A DNA stretch of 13,050 nt, taken from assembly GCA_002368865.1 (NCBI GenBank), contig DFDT01000200.1, positions 1 through 13,050 of the forward strand, given 5' to 3'. Position 1 is the first letter of the stretch; the number at the start of each line of letters is the position of its first letter. The notes beneath the pieces were generated by a model. The model saw nothing but the letters and a program-made list of their open reading frames with translations. It was not told the origin of the DNA and searched no databases. The position numbers were made by a program, and so were the translations under genes. Source of the stretch: Lachnospiraceae bacterium UBA3821 (GTDB taxonomy: Bacteria > Bacillota > Clostridia > Lachnospirales > Lachnospiraceae). Below, in pieces: positions 1 through 6,994 of this stretch.

Positions 1-118
1 TGTTCTTTTTCCGCAGCATCTTATAGAGAAAGCTGCTTGTGGCATTCGGCAGATATTTATGTATAAATTTGTCCAATCGCTGTCCCGCCTGATTGGGACC
101 GATCTTTATTTCCTGCAT
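1..118 (-). CDS. RluA-family pseudouridine synthase, N-terminal fragment
   Basis: A partial gene: only the first 39 codons are inside the window and it continues past position 1. The visible start reads MQEIKIGPNQAGQRLDKFI, followed by a short helix-rich stretch ending in RKKN. This is the typical opening of the S4 RNA-binding domain of RluA/RluC/RluD-type enzymes (the QRLDKF motif), which convert uridines of large-subunit rRNA or tRNA to pseudouridine. The catalytic domain is not visible, so the exact subfamily and target base are unknown. The ATG at 118-116 has an AAGGA Shine-Dalgarno six bases upstream. That site lies directly behind the hipA stop codon, with 11 bp between the two genes, so it probably shares the hipBA transcript. 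Similarity is judged by eye on about 39 residues. Confidence 0.8.
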   Translation of the reverse strand, partial: MQEIKIGPNQAGQRLDKFIHKYLPNATSSFLYKMLRKKN

Positions 119-129
119 AGCTGATCCTT

Positions 130-1422
130 TTATAAATTTTCCTGTTTCATGATCTTCAAAATGTTGTCAGCGGTTTGTTCGCGGATGCCGCATTTTCCCG
201 CATATTGTTTCCAATCCGCGACAATCTTTTTCGTCTGCTCCAGTATACTTTTGCATGTCTTCGTACTTAACTTCATTTGTTTACCGGCTGCAAGCAGATC
301 CTGCTCTGTGATCTGTTTGTTTTTACCGTTTACAGTCATCTGGTGAGCGGACAGCCAGCGGTTTCGCGGGCTATAAGCAAAAGTCAGATCATACGCCGGT
401 GCAAGTCGCCATTTGCCTCTTCGATCCATCAAAAATGAAAAATTCTTTACATGATCGTCCTGATTTATCGCCTGCACATTAAACACCATTCTGCGAAAAA
501 TCTGTTCTACCTCCTTCATGCCGCATCCGATCTGTCTGGCATAATATGCGAGCTGTTCGTAACTGCATAGACAAGGTAGATTATAGTCAATATGAGCCAA
601 TGCAGCCAAAGTCTGCATATGTACCTTTCTGCCGCTGTTTTCTCTGTCAAAACGCTTTGTCATAAAATGATGTAACCCATGATGTTCAAAGATCCGACAT
701 TCGTTCATGGCAATGCCTGCATCTAAAGCCATCAAATGATACGCATATTCGATCAAAGTATACTCCGGTCTGTCTTTCAAACCTCTGTCTCCATTGCCGC
801 TCACACCATCAAACTTCATCAACCAATAAGAAAATCCGTTTCCTGCATCTACCTGTCCCGAACGGATCTCGTCTGTTGATTCGTTCCACGCGATGATAGC
901 CTTTGCTCTCGCGCCTCCGGCAGAAGTTCCCAATTTTAAGAGCTGTTCCATAGAAACATCATATGCCGAAACCGAAAGCTGTTCTTTGTCAGACAATACT
1001 TCTGATGCAAACTTTACCAAAGCGTCCACATCTACAGATTCAGCCTTGTTCTGTGTCGGTCCGGTGGAAGGAATATATTCTAACGCTCCCATTCCGCGTT
1101 TTCCGGTATAACACAAACGATCTATTGCAGAAAAGGATTCCGGTCTGCGTCCTGTGTTCACAAGCCATTTATCAATAACGGCATTTCCGAAACGATCCGG
1201 CAAAGAATCTGCCAAAAGTCCGGGAACTCCATGGAAAGCATCACCGGAAAGCTCCGGAAATGCATATAAGCGATCCGAAAGCGGCATTTGTAAAGGTGAT
1301 ACCTCGATGCCACTCGTCAGAAAATTTTTATCATATTCAAAGGTTGCCGGCTGATCTGCTGCTTCCATATGCACATAGCCAATGCGGGTACCCCACAGCC
1401 ATACTTCTGCGGTTGTCGTCAT
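130..1422 (-). CDS. hipA: HipA-type serine/threonine kinase toxin
   Basis: A 430-residue HipA-family protein, close to the roughly 440 residues of E. coli HipA. That kinase phosphorylates glutamyl-tRNA synthetase, stops translation and promotes dormancy; the target here is inferred, not shown. The N-terminal couple subdomain covers about residues 1-110, and the kinase fold follows. Visible motifs are GTSAGGARAKA at 165-175, FMTKRFDR at 253-260, NQDDHVKN at 320-327 and APAYDL at 341-346. Aligned by eye, Ser167 matches the E. coli autophosphorylation site Ser150, Lys174 lies in the flexible P-loop-like segment, Asp322 matches the catalytic Asp309, and Asp345 matches the metal-binding Asp332. 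All key residues are present, so the toxin looks active. It follows hipB with a one-base overlap (TAATG), which implies translational coupling. A GGGG-containing Shine-Dalgarno lies within the end of hipB. The reading frame is intact. Confidence 0.93.
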   Translation of the reverse strand: MTTTAEVWLWGTRIGYVHMEAADQPATFEYDKNFLTSGIEVSPLQMPLSDRLYAFPELSGDAFHGVPGLLADSLPDRFGNAVIDKWLVNTGRRPESFSAIDRLCYTGKRGMGALEYIPSTGPTQNKAESVDVDALVKFASEVLSDKEQLSVSAYDVSMEQLLKLGTSAGGARAKAIIAWNESTDEIRSGQVDAGNGFSYWLMKFDGVSGNGDRGLKDRPEYTLIEYAYHLMALDAGIAMNECRIFEHHGLHHFMTKRFDRENSGRKVHMQTLAALAHIDYNLPCLCSYEQLAYYARQIGCGMKEVEQIFRRMVFNVQAINQDDHVKNFSFLMDRRGKWRLAPAYDLTFAYSPRNRWLSAHQMTVNGKNKQITEQDLLAAGKQMKLSTKTCKSILEQTKKIVADWKQYAGKCGIREQTADNILKIMKQENL

Positions 1423-1763
1423 TATTTCTCATCCCCCCACTTCCAGTCCGTGCTTTTATGCCTGTACCTTTCCGCGATAGCCCGTTGTCTTCCTTCTTCC
1501 GCAACAAAATAAGACGGTCTGATCGTGGGATCAGGAATTAGAAGATCTAAATTTTTGCCAAGGTCAAGCGCTATCAATATTTTCACCAAATTATTGAATT
1601 GAATGCCGTTACCTGACTCAAAATACACAATGCTCCGCTGCGAAACGCCGGATTTATCCGCTAATTCTTTTTGCGTCATGGGATAATCAATGCGATAACG
1701 CTTGATTCGATTTATTATTTCGGCAATTGCCTGTTCAGAACTTGTATCATTGCGAATCTGCAT
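1422..1763 (-). CDS. hipB: HipB-like XRE-family antitoxin and repressor
   Basis: A 113-residue DNA-binding protein. A helix-turn-helix of the Cro/CI (XRE) class lies at about residues 14-70, with TQKELADKSGVSQRSIVYFE at 30-49 forming the two recognition helices. HipB proteins neutralise HipA and repress their own operon. The tail after residue 88 is charged and ends in DWKWGDEK. In E. coli HipB, an exposed C-terminal tail with a tryptophan contacts HipA and is a proteolysis target. Trp107 and Trp109 here could play that part, but this is inference. The ATG at 1763 has a GAGGTG ribosome site at 1769-1774. It is the first gene of a promoter-hipB-hipA unit, and the inverted repeats at 1831-1889 are its probable operators. 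Confidence 0.9.
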   Translation of the reverse strand: MQIRNDTSSEQAIAEIINRIKRYRIDYPMTQKELADKSGVSQRSIVYFESGNGIQFNNLVKILIALDLGKNLDLLIPDPTIRPSYFVAEEGRQRAIAERYRHKSTDWKWGDEK

Positions 1764-1768
1764 AATAG

Positions 1769-1774
1769 CACCTC
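1769..1774 (-). promoter_or_regulatory. Ribosome binding site of hipB
   Basis: GAGGTG on the minus strand, five bases before the hipB ATG. It fixes the hipB start and argues against the longer out-of-frame reading that begins near 1900. Confidence 0.7.
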
Positions 1775-1808
1775 TTTGAAAAATTCAAATATTTTACGCT
1801 CTGAAAAC

Positions 1809-1837
1809 ATTATAACACAGGCAAAAACAAAATGCAA
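1809..1837 (-). promoter_or_regulatory. Extended -10 sigma-A promoter of hipBA
   Basis: On the minus strand, a perfect TATAAT lies at 1814-1809. It is preceded by TG at 1817-1816, giving the extended -10 form TGTTATAAT. Seventeen bases upstream is TTGCAT (1837-1832), which keeps only the TTG of the -35 consensus. The strong extended -10 can compensate for the weak -35. Transcription should begin around 1800-1803, about 40 bases before hipB. The -35 hexamer sits inside the left half of the inverted repeat at 1831-1848, so a repressor bound there would block RNA polymerase. Confidence 0.75.
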
Positions 1838-1848
1838 CTTCTTGCATT
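1831..1848. promoter_or_regulatory. Probable HipB operator O1: perfect 7-bp inverted repeat
   Basis: AATGCAA (1831-1837), spacer CTTC, TTGCATT (1842-1848). The arms are perfectly complementary. The repeat covers the -35 box of the hipBA promoter, as expected for an autoregulatory HipB dimer site. Read on the minus strand, it is also a 7-bp hairpin with a 4-base loop followed by a T-rich run (TTGTTTTT). It could therefore also act as a weak terminator for transcripts arriving from the gene at 1929-2162. Confidence 0.65.
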
Positions 1849-1871
1849 CTAGATAAAAATACGATATATAA

Positions 1872-1889
1872 AATGCAACTTTTTGCTTG
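1872..1889. promoter_or_regulatory. Probable HipB operator O2: imperfect copy of the repeat
   Basis: AATGCAACTTTTTGCTTG, matching the 1831-1848 repeat at 15 of 18 positions. The left arm AATGCAA and the inner TTGC are kept, while the outer right arm is degenerate. The copies start 41 bp apart, close to four helical turns, so two dimers would sit on the same face of the DNA. This is the multi-operator layout usual for toxin-antitoxin promoters. A weaker half-site, AATGAAACTT, follows at 1921-1930. Confidence 0.5.
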
Positions 1890-1928
1890 ATAAAAACCAT
1901 GATTTATGCATTTAACACAAAATGAAAC

Positions 1929-2162
1929 TTACAGTTCTCCGCGCCGTTTCATGTCATTCAGATACAGATCCGAATACATATCCAGTTCTCCCACCACGCG
2001 GGTGGAATCCTTTCCATAGACCTTGCAGCATTTGTGGGAAACTAATGCATGCTCCTCCTGGGTTTCGTCCATCTCTACACTCATACGCACGGAACCGCCT
2101 GTCACTTCTTTGTCCAAATGGTTCATGATCTCCTCGATCAGCCTGTCATTCGCATCCGCCAT
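1929..2162 (-). CDS. Conserved small acidic hypothetical protein (77 aa)
   Basis: A soluble 77-residue protein without signal peptide or membrane segment. It begins MADANDRLIEEIMNHLDKEV and has a Cys-Cys pair at residues 45-46. I do not recognise the family and assign no function. The ATG at 2162 is chosen because a full AAAGGAG lies six bases upstream. A longer reading from 2210 would overlap the end of the preceding gene and has no such site. It is the last gene of the minus-strand string that begins with the pseudouridine synthase fusion, 34 bp after the membrane protein gene. The strong ribosome site and the operon position support a real gene. Confidence 0.75.
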   Translation of the reverse strand: MADANDRLIEEIMNHLDKEVTGGSVRMSVEMDETQEEHALVSHKCCKVYGKDSTRVVGELDMYSDLYLNDMKRRGEL

Positions 2163-2168
2163 AGCAAA

Positions 2169-2175
2169 CTCCTTT
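2169..2175 (-). promoter_or_regulatory. Ribosome binding site that fixes the start at 2162
   Basis: AAAGGAG on the minus strand, six bases before the ATG at 2162. It supports the 77-residue product over the 93-residue reading from 2210. Confidence 0.7.
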
Positions 2176-2196
2176 CCTGTCATAGGATACGCGGTC

Positions 2197-2784
2197 CTAC
2201 AACGAAACACTGTTCAGTGTATTCATGATCCCCGCCGTCAGCTTTTCCTCCGCAGGCAGTGCCTTCATCTGGTCCAGCCTCGCGGTATATTTATCCAGAT
2301 CATTGAAAATTTTTACACTGATGTCCTTGAACCCGTCTTTTTTCAAAAGATCCGTAATATGGGTATAAAACTTCTGCTCCTGGAAAGCCGCATCCTGGGT
2401 GAACCCGCACAAAGTATTTCCCCGGATCGCCATATGCGCCACCTGATAATTGATCTCATAGGAGGTAAAAATCCGGTCATACAGCCCCTGCATGCCCTCC
2501 ATGTGCGCGTCAATCCTGTCGGCATTTTCTGCCGTGCAGCCCTTGTAACGCAGGAACATAAAGGCGTCAATGGCGCTCTTGCACGCCGGCAGGCAGCCCA
2601 GCACTGCCACGATAGTCAACAGGTTCATGCGGTTGCCGGTGGCAATGATGCCGGCAGCGAATAAGCTGGCCGAGATGGCAAAGTAAACAAAAGTCCGCGC
2701 TAACTCATAGCGGGACTGGGTTTTGAGATATCCTCTTGTCCCCTTATATTCATCATAGAAAAAAAATCTACCGATCTTGATCAT
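2197..2784 (-). CDS. Hypothetical membrane protein with two transmembrane helices (195 aa)
   Basis: I do not recognise this family by name. The N-terminus (MIKIGRFFFYDEYKGTRGYL) is basic and aromatic. Two hydrophobic helices follow at about residues 31-49 and 54-76, then a soluble domain of about 115 residues rich in charged helices. Three cysteines lie near the second helix (64, 68 and 83). The two helices are separated by a very short turn, so both ends of the protein probably face the same side, most likely the cytoplasm. The ATG at 2784 has AAAGGA eight bases upstream. The gene begins 11 bp after the dehydrogenase stop, consistent with one transcript. Confidence 0.8.
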   Translation of the reverse strand: MIKIGRFFFYDEYKGTRGYLKTQSRYELARTFVYFAISASLFAAGIIATGNRMNLLTIVAVLGCLPACKSAIDAFMFLRYKGCTAENADRIDAHMEGMQGLYDRIFTSYEINYQVAHMAIRGNTLCGFTQDAAFQEQKFYTHITDLLKKDGFKDISVKIFNDLDKYTARLDQMKALPAEEKLTAGIMNTLNSVSL

Positions 2785-2795
2785 ATTGCAATCCT

Positions 2796-3584
2796 TTACT
2801 GTTTTTTCCGCTCTTTCTTCTCCATCACACGCATGCAGGTGAGCAGCCAGTCATGAGGGATCACCTTTGCCGCAATCTCCATGCCCTTGATAGGCAGACT
2901 GTACACGGATTTGCTCCGTTTATTCAAAGAGTCTTTCAGCGCTTTGGCTACCACTTTGTCCGCAGAAACCATGACCATCTTCTTCACCGCCAGTGTGGAA
3001 CCGGTTTTCTCTGCAACATCAAAAAACGGCGTGTCCACAGGTCCGGGGCAGACGCTGGTCACATAGATGCCCTTGTCCTTTAACTCCGCATTCAGCGCCT
3101 CGGAAAAATGCAGCACATAAGCCTTGCTGGCTGCATAAACCGCAAAATTTTTCTGGGGCAGAAACGCCGCGCAGGAGGCCATCTGAATGATCCGGCTGCC
3201 CTTTCTCATGTAGGGGATCATACGGTGAGTGATGCCGGTCAGGGCTTCGCAGTTTAAGCGGATCATGCCGGTCTCCTCCTTGCGGTCCTGTTCCGCAAAG
3301 GGACCCATGATCCCGTAACCGGCGCAGTTGATCAGTACGCGCACCCTTGCCTTATCCCGTTTCACCGCATTCTCCAGGCGCTCCAGCTGCATCACATTGG
3401 TAATATCCATCATAAAGACGCGGCACTCATGCTGCAGGGAATCCGCCAGCTCCGTGAGCTTGTCCTTGCTCCTGGCGATCAGCCAGAACTGGTCGATCCT
3501 GGCAAAGGCCGGATGCGTGTCCATCTGGCGTGCAAATTCTCTTCCGATTCCGGAGGAGGCTCCGGTGATAATAGCGATATTCAT
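2796..3584 (-). CDS. Short-chain dehydrogenase/reductase (classical SDR)
   Basis: A 262-residue NAD(P)-dependent oxidoreductase of the classical SDR family. The Rossmann cofactor motif TGASSGIG is at residues 7-14. The acidic turn MMDIT is at 58-62, NCAG at 86-89 (the family's NNAG), active-site Asn111, Ser137, Tyr150 and Lys154 (YAASK), and PGPVDT at 180-185. The catalytic tetrad is therefore complete. The C-terminal residues about 230-262 are basic and helical, resembling the YqjQ/DltE-type branch, which is often membrane-associated. The substrate cannot be told from sequence. Arg38 after the second strand hints at NADP preference, which is inference. The ATG at 3584 has GAGGAA upstream. 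It follows the radical SAM gene by 33 bp. Confidence 0.9.
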   Translation of the reverse strand: MNIAIITGASSGIGREFARQMDTHPAFARIDQFWLIARSKDKLTELADSLQHECRVFMMDITNVMQLERLENAVKRDKARVRVLINCAGYGIMGPFAEQDRKEETGMIRLNCEALTGITHRMIPYMRKGSRIIQMASCAAFLPQKNFAVYAASKAYVLHFSEALNAELKDKGIYVTSVCPGPVDTPFFDVAEKTGSTLAVKKMVMVSADKVVAKALKDSLNKRSKSVYSLPIKGMEIAAKVIPHDWLLTCMRVMEKKERKKQ

Positions 3585-3617
3585 TGTGGTTTTCCTCGAC
3601 TTTCTCAGATATATAGT

Positions 3618-5501
3618 TTAGTTTGATTTCTTTTTGTGGGTGTTGCGGATTGTTTTCTTCTTAGCAGGCTTACCGGTATTCCGTCCTGCAATATTTCTCG
3701 GCCGGATCAGGCATTTTTTGTCAAACCCGATCAGATCTTCACGTCCCGCCTTGACCAGCGCCTCATGCACCAATTCGTAATTCTTGGGATTGCGGTACTG
3801 GATCAGTGCCCGCTGCATGGCTTTCTCATGCGGGTTGTGGCAGACATAAACCGGTTTCATATCCCGCGGATCCAGTCCGGTGTAATACATCACAGTAGAC
3901 AAAGTGGACGGCGTGGGATAAAAGTCCTGGACTTGTTCCGGCATATAGCCCAAATCCCGCAGGTACTCTGCCAGTTCCACCGCTTCTTTCAGGGTGGAAC
4001 CCGGGTGGGAGGACATCAGGTACGGCACTAGGAACTGATTTTTCCCAAGCTGCGTATTCAGCTTTTTATATTTTGCCACGAAGCGCTCATATACCGCATT
4101 CTCCGGCTTGCCCAGCCGGCACAGCACCGCGTCGGAAATATGCTCCGGCGCCACCTTCAGTTGTCCGCTGACATGATGCTCCACCAGCTCGCGGAAAAAG
4201 GTATCGTCCGGATCTGCCATCAGATAATCAAAGCGGATACCGGATCGGACAAACACTTTCTTCACCCCCGGCAGTTCCCGCAGCGTGCGCAGCAGCTTCA
4301 GATAATCGGAATGATCCACCTTCAGATTGGGACAAGGCTTGGGAAACAGGCACTGTCTGTTTTTGCATACGCCCTTGGTCAGCTGCTTCTCGCAGGACGG
4401 ATGGCGGAAATTTGCCGTGGGACCGCCCACATCATGGATATAGCCCTTGAAATCCGGTTCCTTGATGAGCAGCTTTGCCTCCTCCACAATGGATTCGTGG
4501 CTGCGCACCTGGATCGTGCGTCCCTGGTGAAAGGTCAGCGCACAGAAATTGCAGCCACCAAAACACCCTCTGTTGCTGATCAGGGAAAATTTGATCTCCG
4601 AGATAGCCGGTACGCCGCCCTTTTCATCGTAGGACGGATGCCACCTGCGCATATAGGACAGGGCGTAGATTGCGTCCATTTCTTCCGTTGTAAGCGGCGG
4701 CTGGGGCGGGTTCTGTACCACATAGATGCCGTTAGGATAGGGCTCAATCAGCGGTTTCCCGGTGCAGGCATCCGTGTTTTCATACTGTATCATAAAACTT
4801 TTGGCATAAAGGGTCTTGTCCTGCTTCATCTCCTCGTAGGACGGCAGGCTGATCCCCTGATAGATGCCTGAAATATCTTTAGTCTTGTACACCGTTCCCC
4901 GAATAAAGCTCAGATCATGTACGGCAATTCCGGCGGACAGAGCATCCGCAATCTCCACAATGGACTTCTCGCCCATGCCGTAGGAGATCAGATCCGCCTG
5001 ACTGTCCAGAAGTACAGATCGCTTGAAACTGTCAGACCAGTAGTCGTAATGTGCCATCCGGCGCAGGCTTGCCTCAATGCCGCCGATGATGATGGGCACA
5101 TCCCGATAGGTGCGCCGTATCAGATTGCCATAGACCGCCGTGGCATGGTCCGGACGCTTTCCCATCTCGCCTCCCGGTGTGTAAGCATCCGTAGCGCGCC
5201 GTTTCTTCGAAACGGAATAATGGTTCACCATGCTGTCCATGTTCCCGGCAGATACTAAAAACGCCAGCCTTGGACGCCCCAGGACCTGGATACTCTTGTC
5301 ATCCTTCCAGTCCGGCTGGGCGATGATCCCCACGCTGTATCCGTGGGATTCCAGCACCCGGGCAATGATGGCATGCCCAAAAGAGGGATGATCCACATAG
5401 GCATCCCCGGTCACATATATAAAATCCAGTTGTTCGATCCCCCGCACAGCCAGATCTTCGGCGCAAACGGGTAAGAAACCTGTATTATCCATAGTCTTCA
5501 C
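3618..5501 (-). CDS. YgiQ-family radical SAM protein
   Basis: A 627-residue protein of the YgiQ (UPF0313) radical SAM family, whose reaction is not established. An N-terminal domain (about 20-200) carries the conserved [17 protein letters not shown] segment (29-45). The 4Fe-4S motif CFGGCNFC is at 313-320 (Cys313, Cys317, Cys320), in a TIM-barrel core to about residue 540. A second cysteine group (Cys370, 379, 384 and 390) follows, and [15 protein letters not shown] lies at 528-542. The last 25 residues are lysine-rich and look disordered. The start is taken as GTG at 5501, which overlaps the stop of the preceding gene by 4 bp (GTGA). An ATG three codons later (5492) is an alternative, and neither has a strong Shine-Dalgarno, which fits translational coupling. 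The length is in the family range. Confidence 0.92.
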   Translation of the reverse strand: MKTMDNTGFLPVCAEDLAVRGIEQLDFIYVTGDAYVDHPSFGHAIIARVLESHGYSVGIIAQPDWKDDKSIQVLGRPRLAFLVSAGNMDSMVNHYSVSKKRRATDAYTPGGEMGKRPDHATAVYGNLIRRTYRDVPIIIGGIEASLRRMAHYDYWSDSFKRSVLLDSQADLISYGMGEKSIVEIADALSAGIAVHDLSFIRGTVYKTKDISGIYQGISLPSYEEMKQDKTLYAKSFMIQYENTDACTGKPLIEPYPNGIYVVQNPPQPPLTTEEMDAIYALSYMRRWHPSYDEKGGVPAISEIKFSLISNRGCFGGCNFCALTFHQGRTIQVRSHESIVEEAKLLIKEPDFKGYIHDVGGPTANFRHPSCEKQLTKGVCKNRQCLFPKPCPNLKVDHSDYLKLLRTLRELPGVKKVFVRSGIRFDYLMADPDDTFFRELVEHHVSGQLKVAPEHISDAVLCRLGKPENAVYERFVAKYKKLNTQLGKNQFLVPYLMSSHPGSTLKEAVELAEYLRDLGYMPEQVQDFYPTPSTLSTVMYYTGLDPRDMKPVYVCHNPHEKAMQRALIQYRNPKNYELVHEALVKAGREDLIGFDKKCLIRPRNIAGRNTGKPAKKKTIRNTHKKKSN

Positions 5502-6919
5502 ACAAATATGATTTCCGCGTAATCTTTGATAAAATAGTCAGCCAATTCCATTTTTTGTCTCCGGATATCGGCGGAATAAAAATCTTCCACGGCACATACT
5601 CTCATGCCTGCATTGATCCCCGCCTGAATGCCGGGCAAAATATCTTCAAATACCAGACAATGCTCCGGTGCGATATCCAGCTCTTTTGCCGCAGCCAGAT
5701 AGATATCCGGCGCCGGTTTCCCCTTCAGAACCTCACAGCCTGTTTTGATCACGGAAAAACAGGACTCCAATCCATGACTCTTCAGGATGACATTCACCAG
5801 TTCTCTGGAATTGCTGGTGGCGATCCCCATTTTGATCCCACGCTTTTGACAATCTGCTAAAAAAGCTGCCACGCCCGGTTTCAACGGCACTTCCTTCTCA
5901 TATTTTTCCCAAGCCATACGATTCCAGTCCGCTTTGATCTCATCCAAAGTATCCGGTATCCGGAAGCGCTTCTTGAAATAAACGGCTGTCTCATGAAAAC
6001 TCATGCCCTCGATACTCTCCTGCAGTCTGTCGGGCACAGGAATTCCAAATTTCCCCAGATATTCAATATCGATCTGATGCCACATCCACATGGAGTCCAC
6101 CATCGTTCCGTCCAGATCGAAGATCACAGCCTGAATCTCCTTCATCATGGCAGTCTGTCCAGTCTGCCGCTGCTCTATGTACTTTAACAATTCTACTTCC
6201 GCAGAGGTCAGCTCTCTGCATGCACCGGGAGCCAAAGCAGAGTCCAGCTCCAACGGGCCAAACCGGATGCGCCGCAGCCCCGTCACTTCATTATCCACCG
6301 CCTGCAGCATGCGTTTGATCTGGTGAAAACGGCCTTCCCTGACGGACAAAACAAGCTTTTGATCGTCCAGCCGGCTAACTCTCGCCGGATAGGTCAGCCG
6401 GTTCTTAAGTTCCTCTTTTTCTCCGGGCGGCGCTGTGGCGGAGATGTCCACGCCGCATTCTAAGGCACACACCTCTTCGGAAGAAAGCGGATGTGCGATT
6501 TCGGTCAAATAGCTCTTATTGACATGACGCTTGGGAGAGAGCAGACTGTGTGCCAGGGCACCGTCGTCCGTAAACAGCAACAATCCTTCCGTATCTTTAT
6601 CCAGACGTCCCACCGGGACCAGATTCCGCTTTTTGTCACACTCCGGCAAAAAGGACAGCAACAGATCCAGTACCGTCTGCTCCCGTTTGTCCGTCGTGGC
6701 GGATACAACGCCCTGCGGCTTGTTCATCATATAATAGACAAAAGGTCGATAATACAGCTTCTGACCATTGCAGTCAACAATATCTTTCGTCTCATCGATT
6801 TTCTGCTCCGCTGATAACGCGATCACGCCGTTCACCGATACTTTCCGCTTGCGGATCAGTTCCTTGACCTCGCTTCGGCTTCCCATATTCATTTGGCATA
6901 AAAATCGGTCAAGACGCAT
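5498..6919 (-). CDS. RsuA-type 16S rRNA pseudouridine synthase fused to a HAD-IA phosphatase
   Basis: A 473-residue two-enzyme fusion. Residues 1-45 are an S4 RNA-binding domain ([17 protein letters not shown]). Residues 60-245 are an RsuA/RluB pseudouridine synthase, with [12 protein letters not shown] near 62-73, [12 protein letters not shown] at 104-115 (catalytic Asp107) and [10 protein letters not shown] near 195-204. After a short linker, [19 protein letters not shown] at 258-276 opens a HAD subfamily IA domain. It has nucleophile Asp268, acid/base Asp270, motif II ATSNS, Lys401 (KPAPD) and motif IV FED near 424-426. All catalytic residues of both halves are kept. RsuA isomerises U516 of 16S rRNA; the HAD substrate is unknown, and the relatives are beta-phosphoglucomutase-like phosphatases. 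The start at 6919 matches the usual S4 opening. Upstream ATGs at 6940 and 6970 lack a spaced ribosome site and would crowd the divergent gene. No ribosome site precedes the internal ATGs at 6148 and 6145. Confidence 0.85.
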   Translation of the reverse strand: MRLDRFLCQMNMGSRSEVKELIRKRKVSVNGVIALSAEQKIDETKDIVDCNGQKLYYRPFVYYMMNKPQGVVSATTDKREQTVLDLLLSFLPECDKKRNLVPVGRLDKDTEGLLLFTDDGALAHSLLSPKRHVNKSYLTEIAHPLSSEEVCALECGVDISATAPPGEKEELKNRLTYPARVSRLDDQKLVLSVREGRFHQIKRMLQAVDNEVTGLRRIRFGPLELDSALAPGACRELTSAEVELLKYIEQRQTGQTAMMKEIQAVIFDLDGTMVDSMWMWHQIDIEYLGKFGIPVPDRLQESIEGMSFHETAVYFKKRFRIPDTLDEIKADWNRMAWEKYEKEVPLKPGVAAFLADCQKRGIKMGIATSNSRELVNVILKSHGLESCFSVIKTGCEVLKGKPAPDIYLAAAKELDIAPEHCLVFEDILPGIQAGINAGMRVCAVEDFYSADIRRQKMELADYFIKDYAEIIFV

Positions 6920-6939
6920 GTTTTCTACTACCTGTCTCA

Positions 6940-6945
6940 TATAAT
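6940..6945 (+). promoter_or_regulatory. Possible -10 box of the YlbJ-like gene
   Basis: A perfect TATAAT on the plus strand, 49 bp before the ATG at 6995. No recognisable -35 lies 16-18 bp upstream, and there is no TG extension. It is therefore only a candidate, possibly needing an activator or another sigma factor. Confidence 0.3.
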
Positions 6946-6994
6946 GATCATATATTTCCGAGGTTCCCATCCTGGTATTTGCGGGTGTTTGTAT

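Larger units (their letters stand above)
1764..1928. other. AT-rich intergenic control region between the 77-residue gene and hipB
   Basis: 165 bp without a credible gene. It holds the hipBA promoter, the two inverted repeats and the hipB leader, and is strikingly richer in A and T than the flanking coding DNA. I see no strong GC-rich terminator for the upstream gene string, only the weak AT-rich hairpin formed by the 1831-1848 repeat. Confidence 0.7.

Noticed and set aside
1715..1900. Minus-strand 61-codon reading frame across the hipB start
   Set aside because: It has no ribosome site, runs through the promoter and operators, and is out of frame with hipB, which has a proper HTH and Shine-Dalgarno.
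2343..2570. 75-codon minus-strand frame
   Set aside because: An out-of-frame reading inside the 195-residue membrane protein gene; its arginine/tryptophan-rich product is typical of a frameshifted shadow.
2023..2664. 213-codon plus-strand frame
   Set aside because: Antisense to the membrane protein and the 77-residue gene, which have strong ribosome sites and plausible proteins.
4140..4871. 243-codon open frame on the plus strand
   Set aside because: It lies wholly antisense to the YgiQ-type gene, and its composition is that of a complementary-strand shadow with no family motif.
6143..6148. Independent start for the HAD domain as a separate gene
   Set aside because: There is no stop codon or ribosome site before these ATGs; the purine run AAGGAG lies after them, inside the coding sequence.
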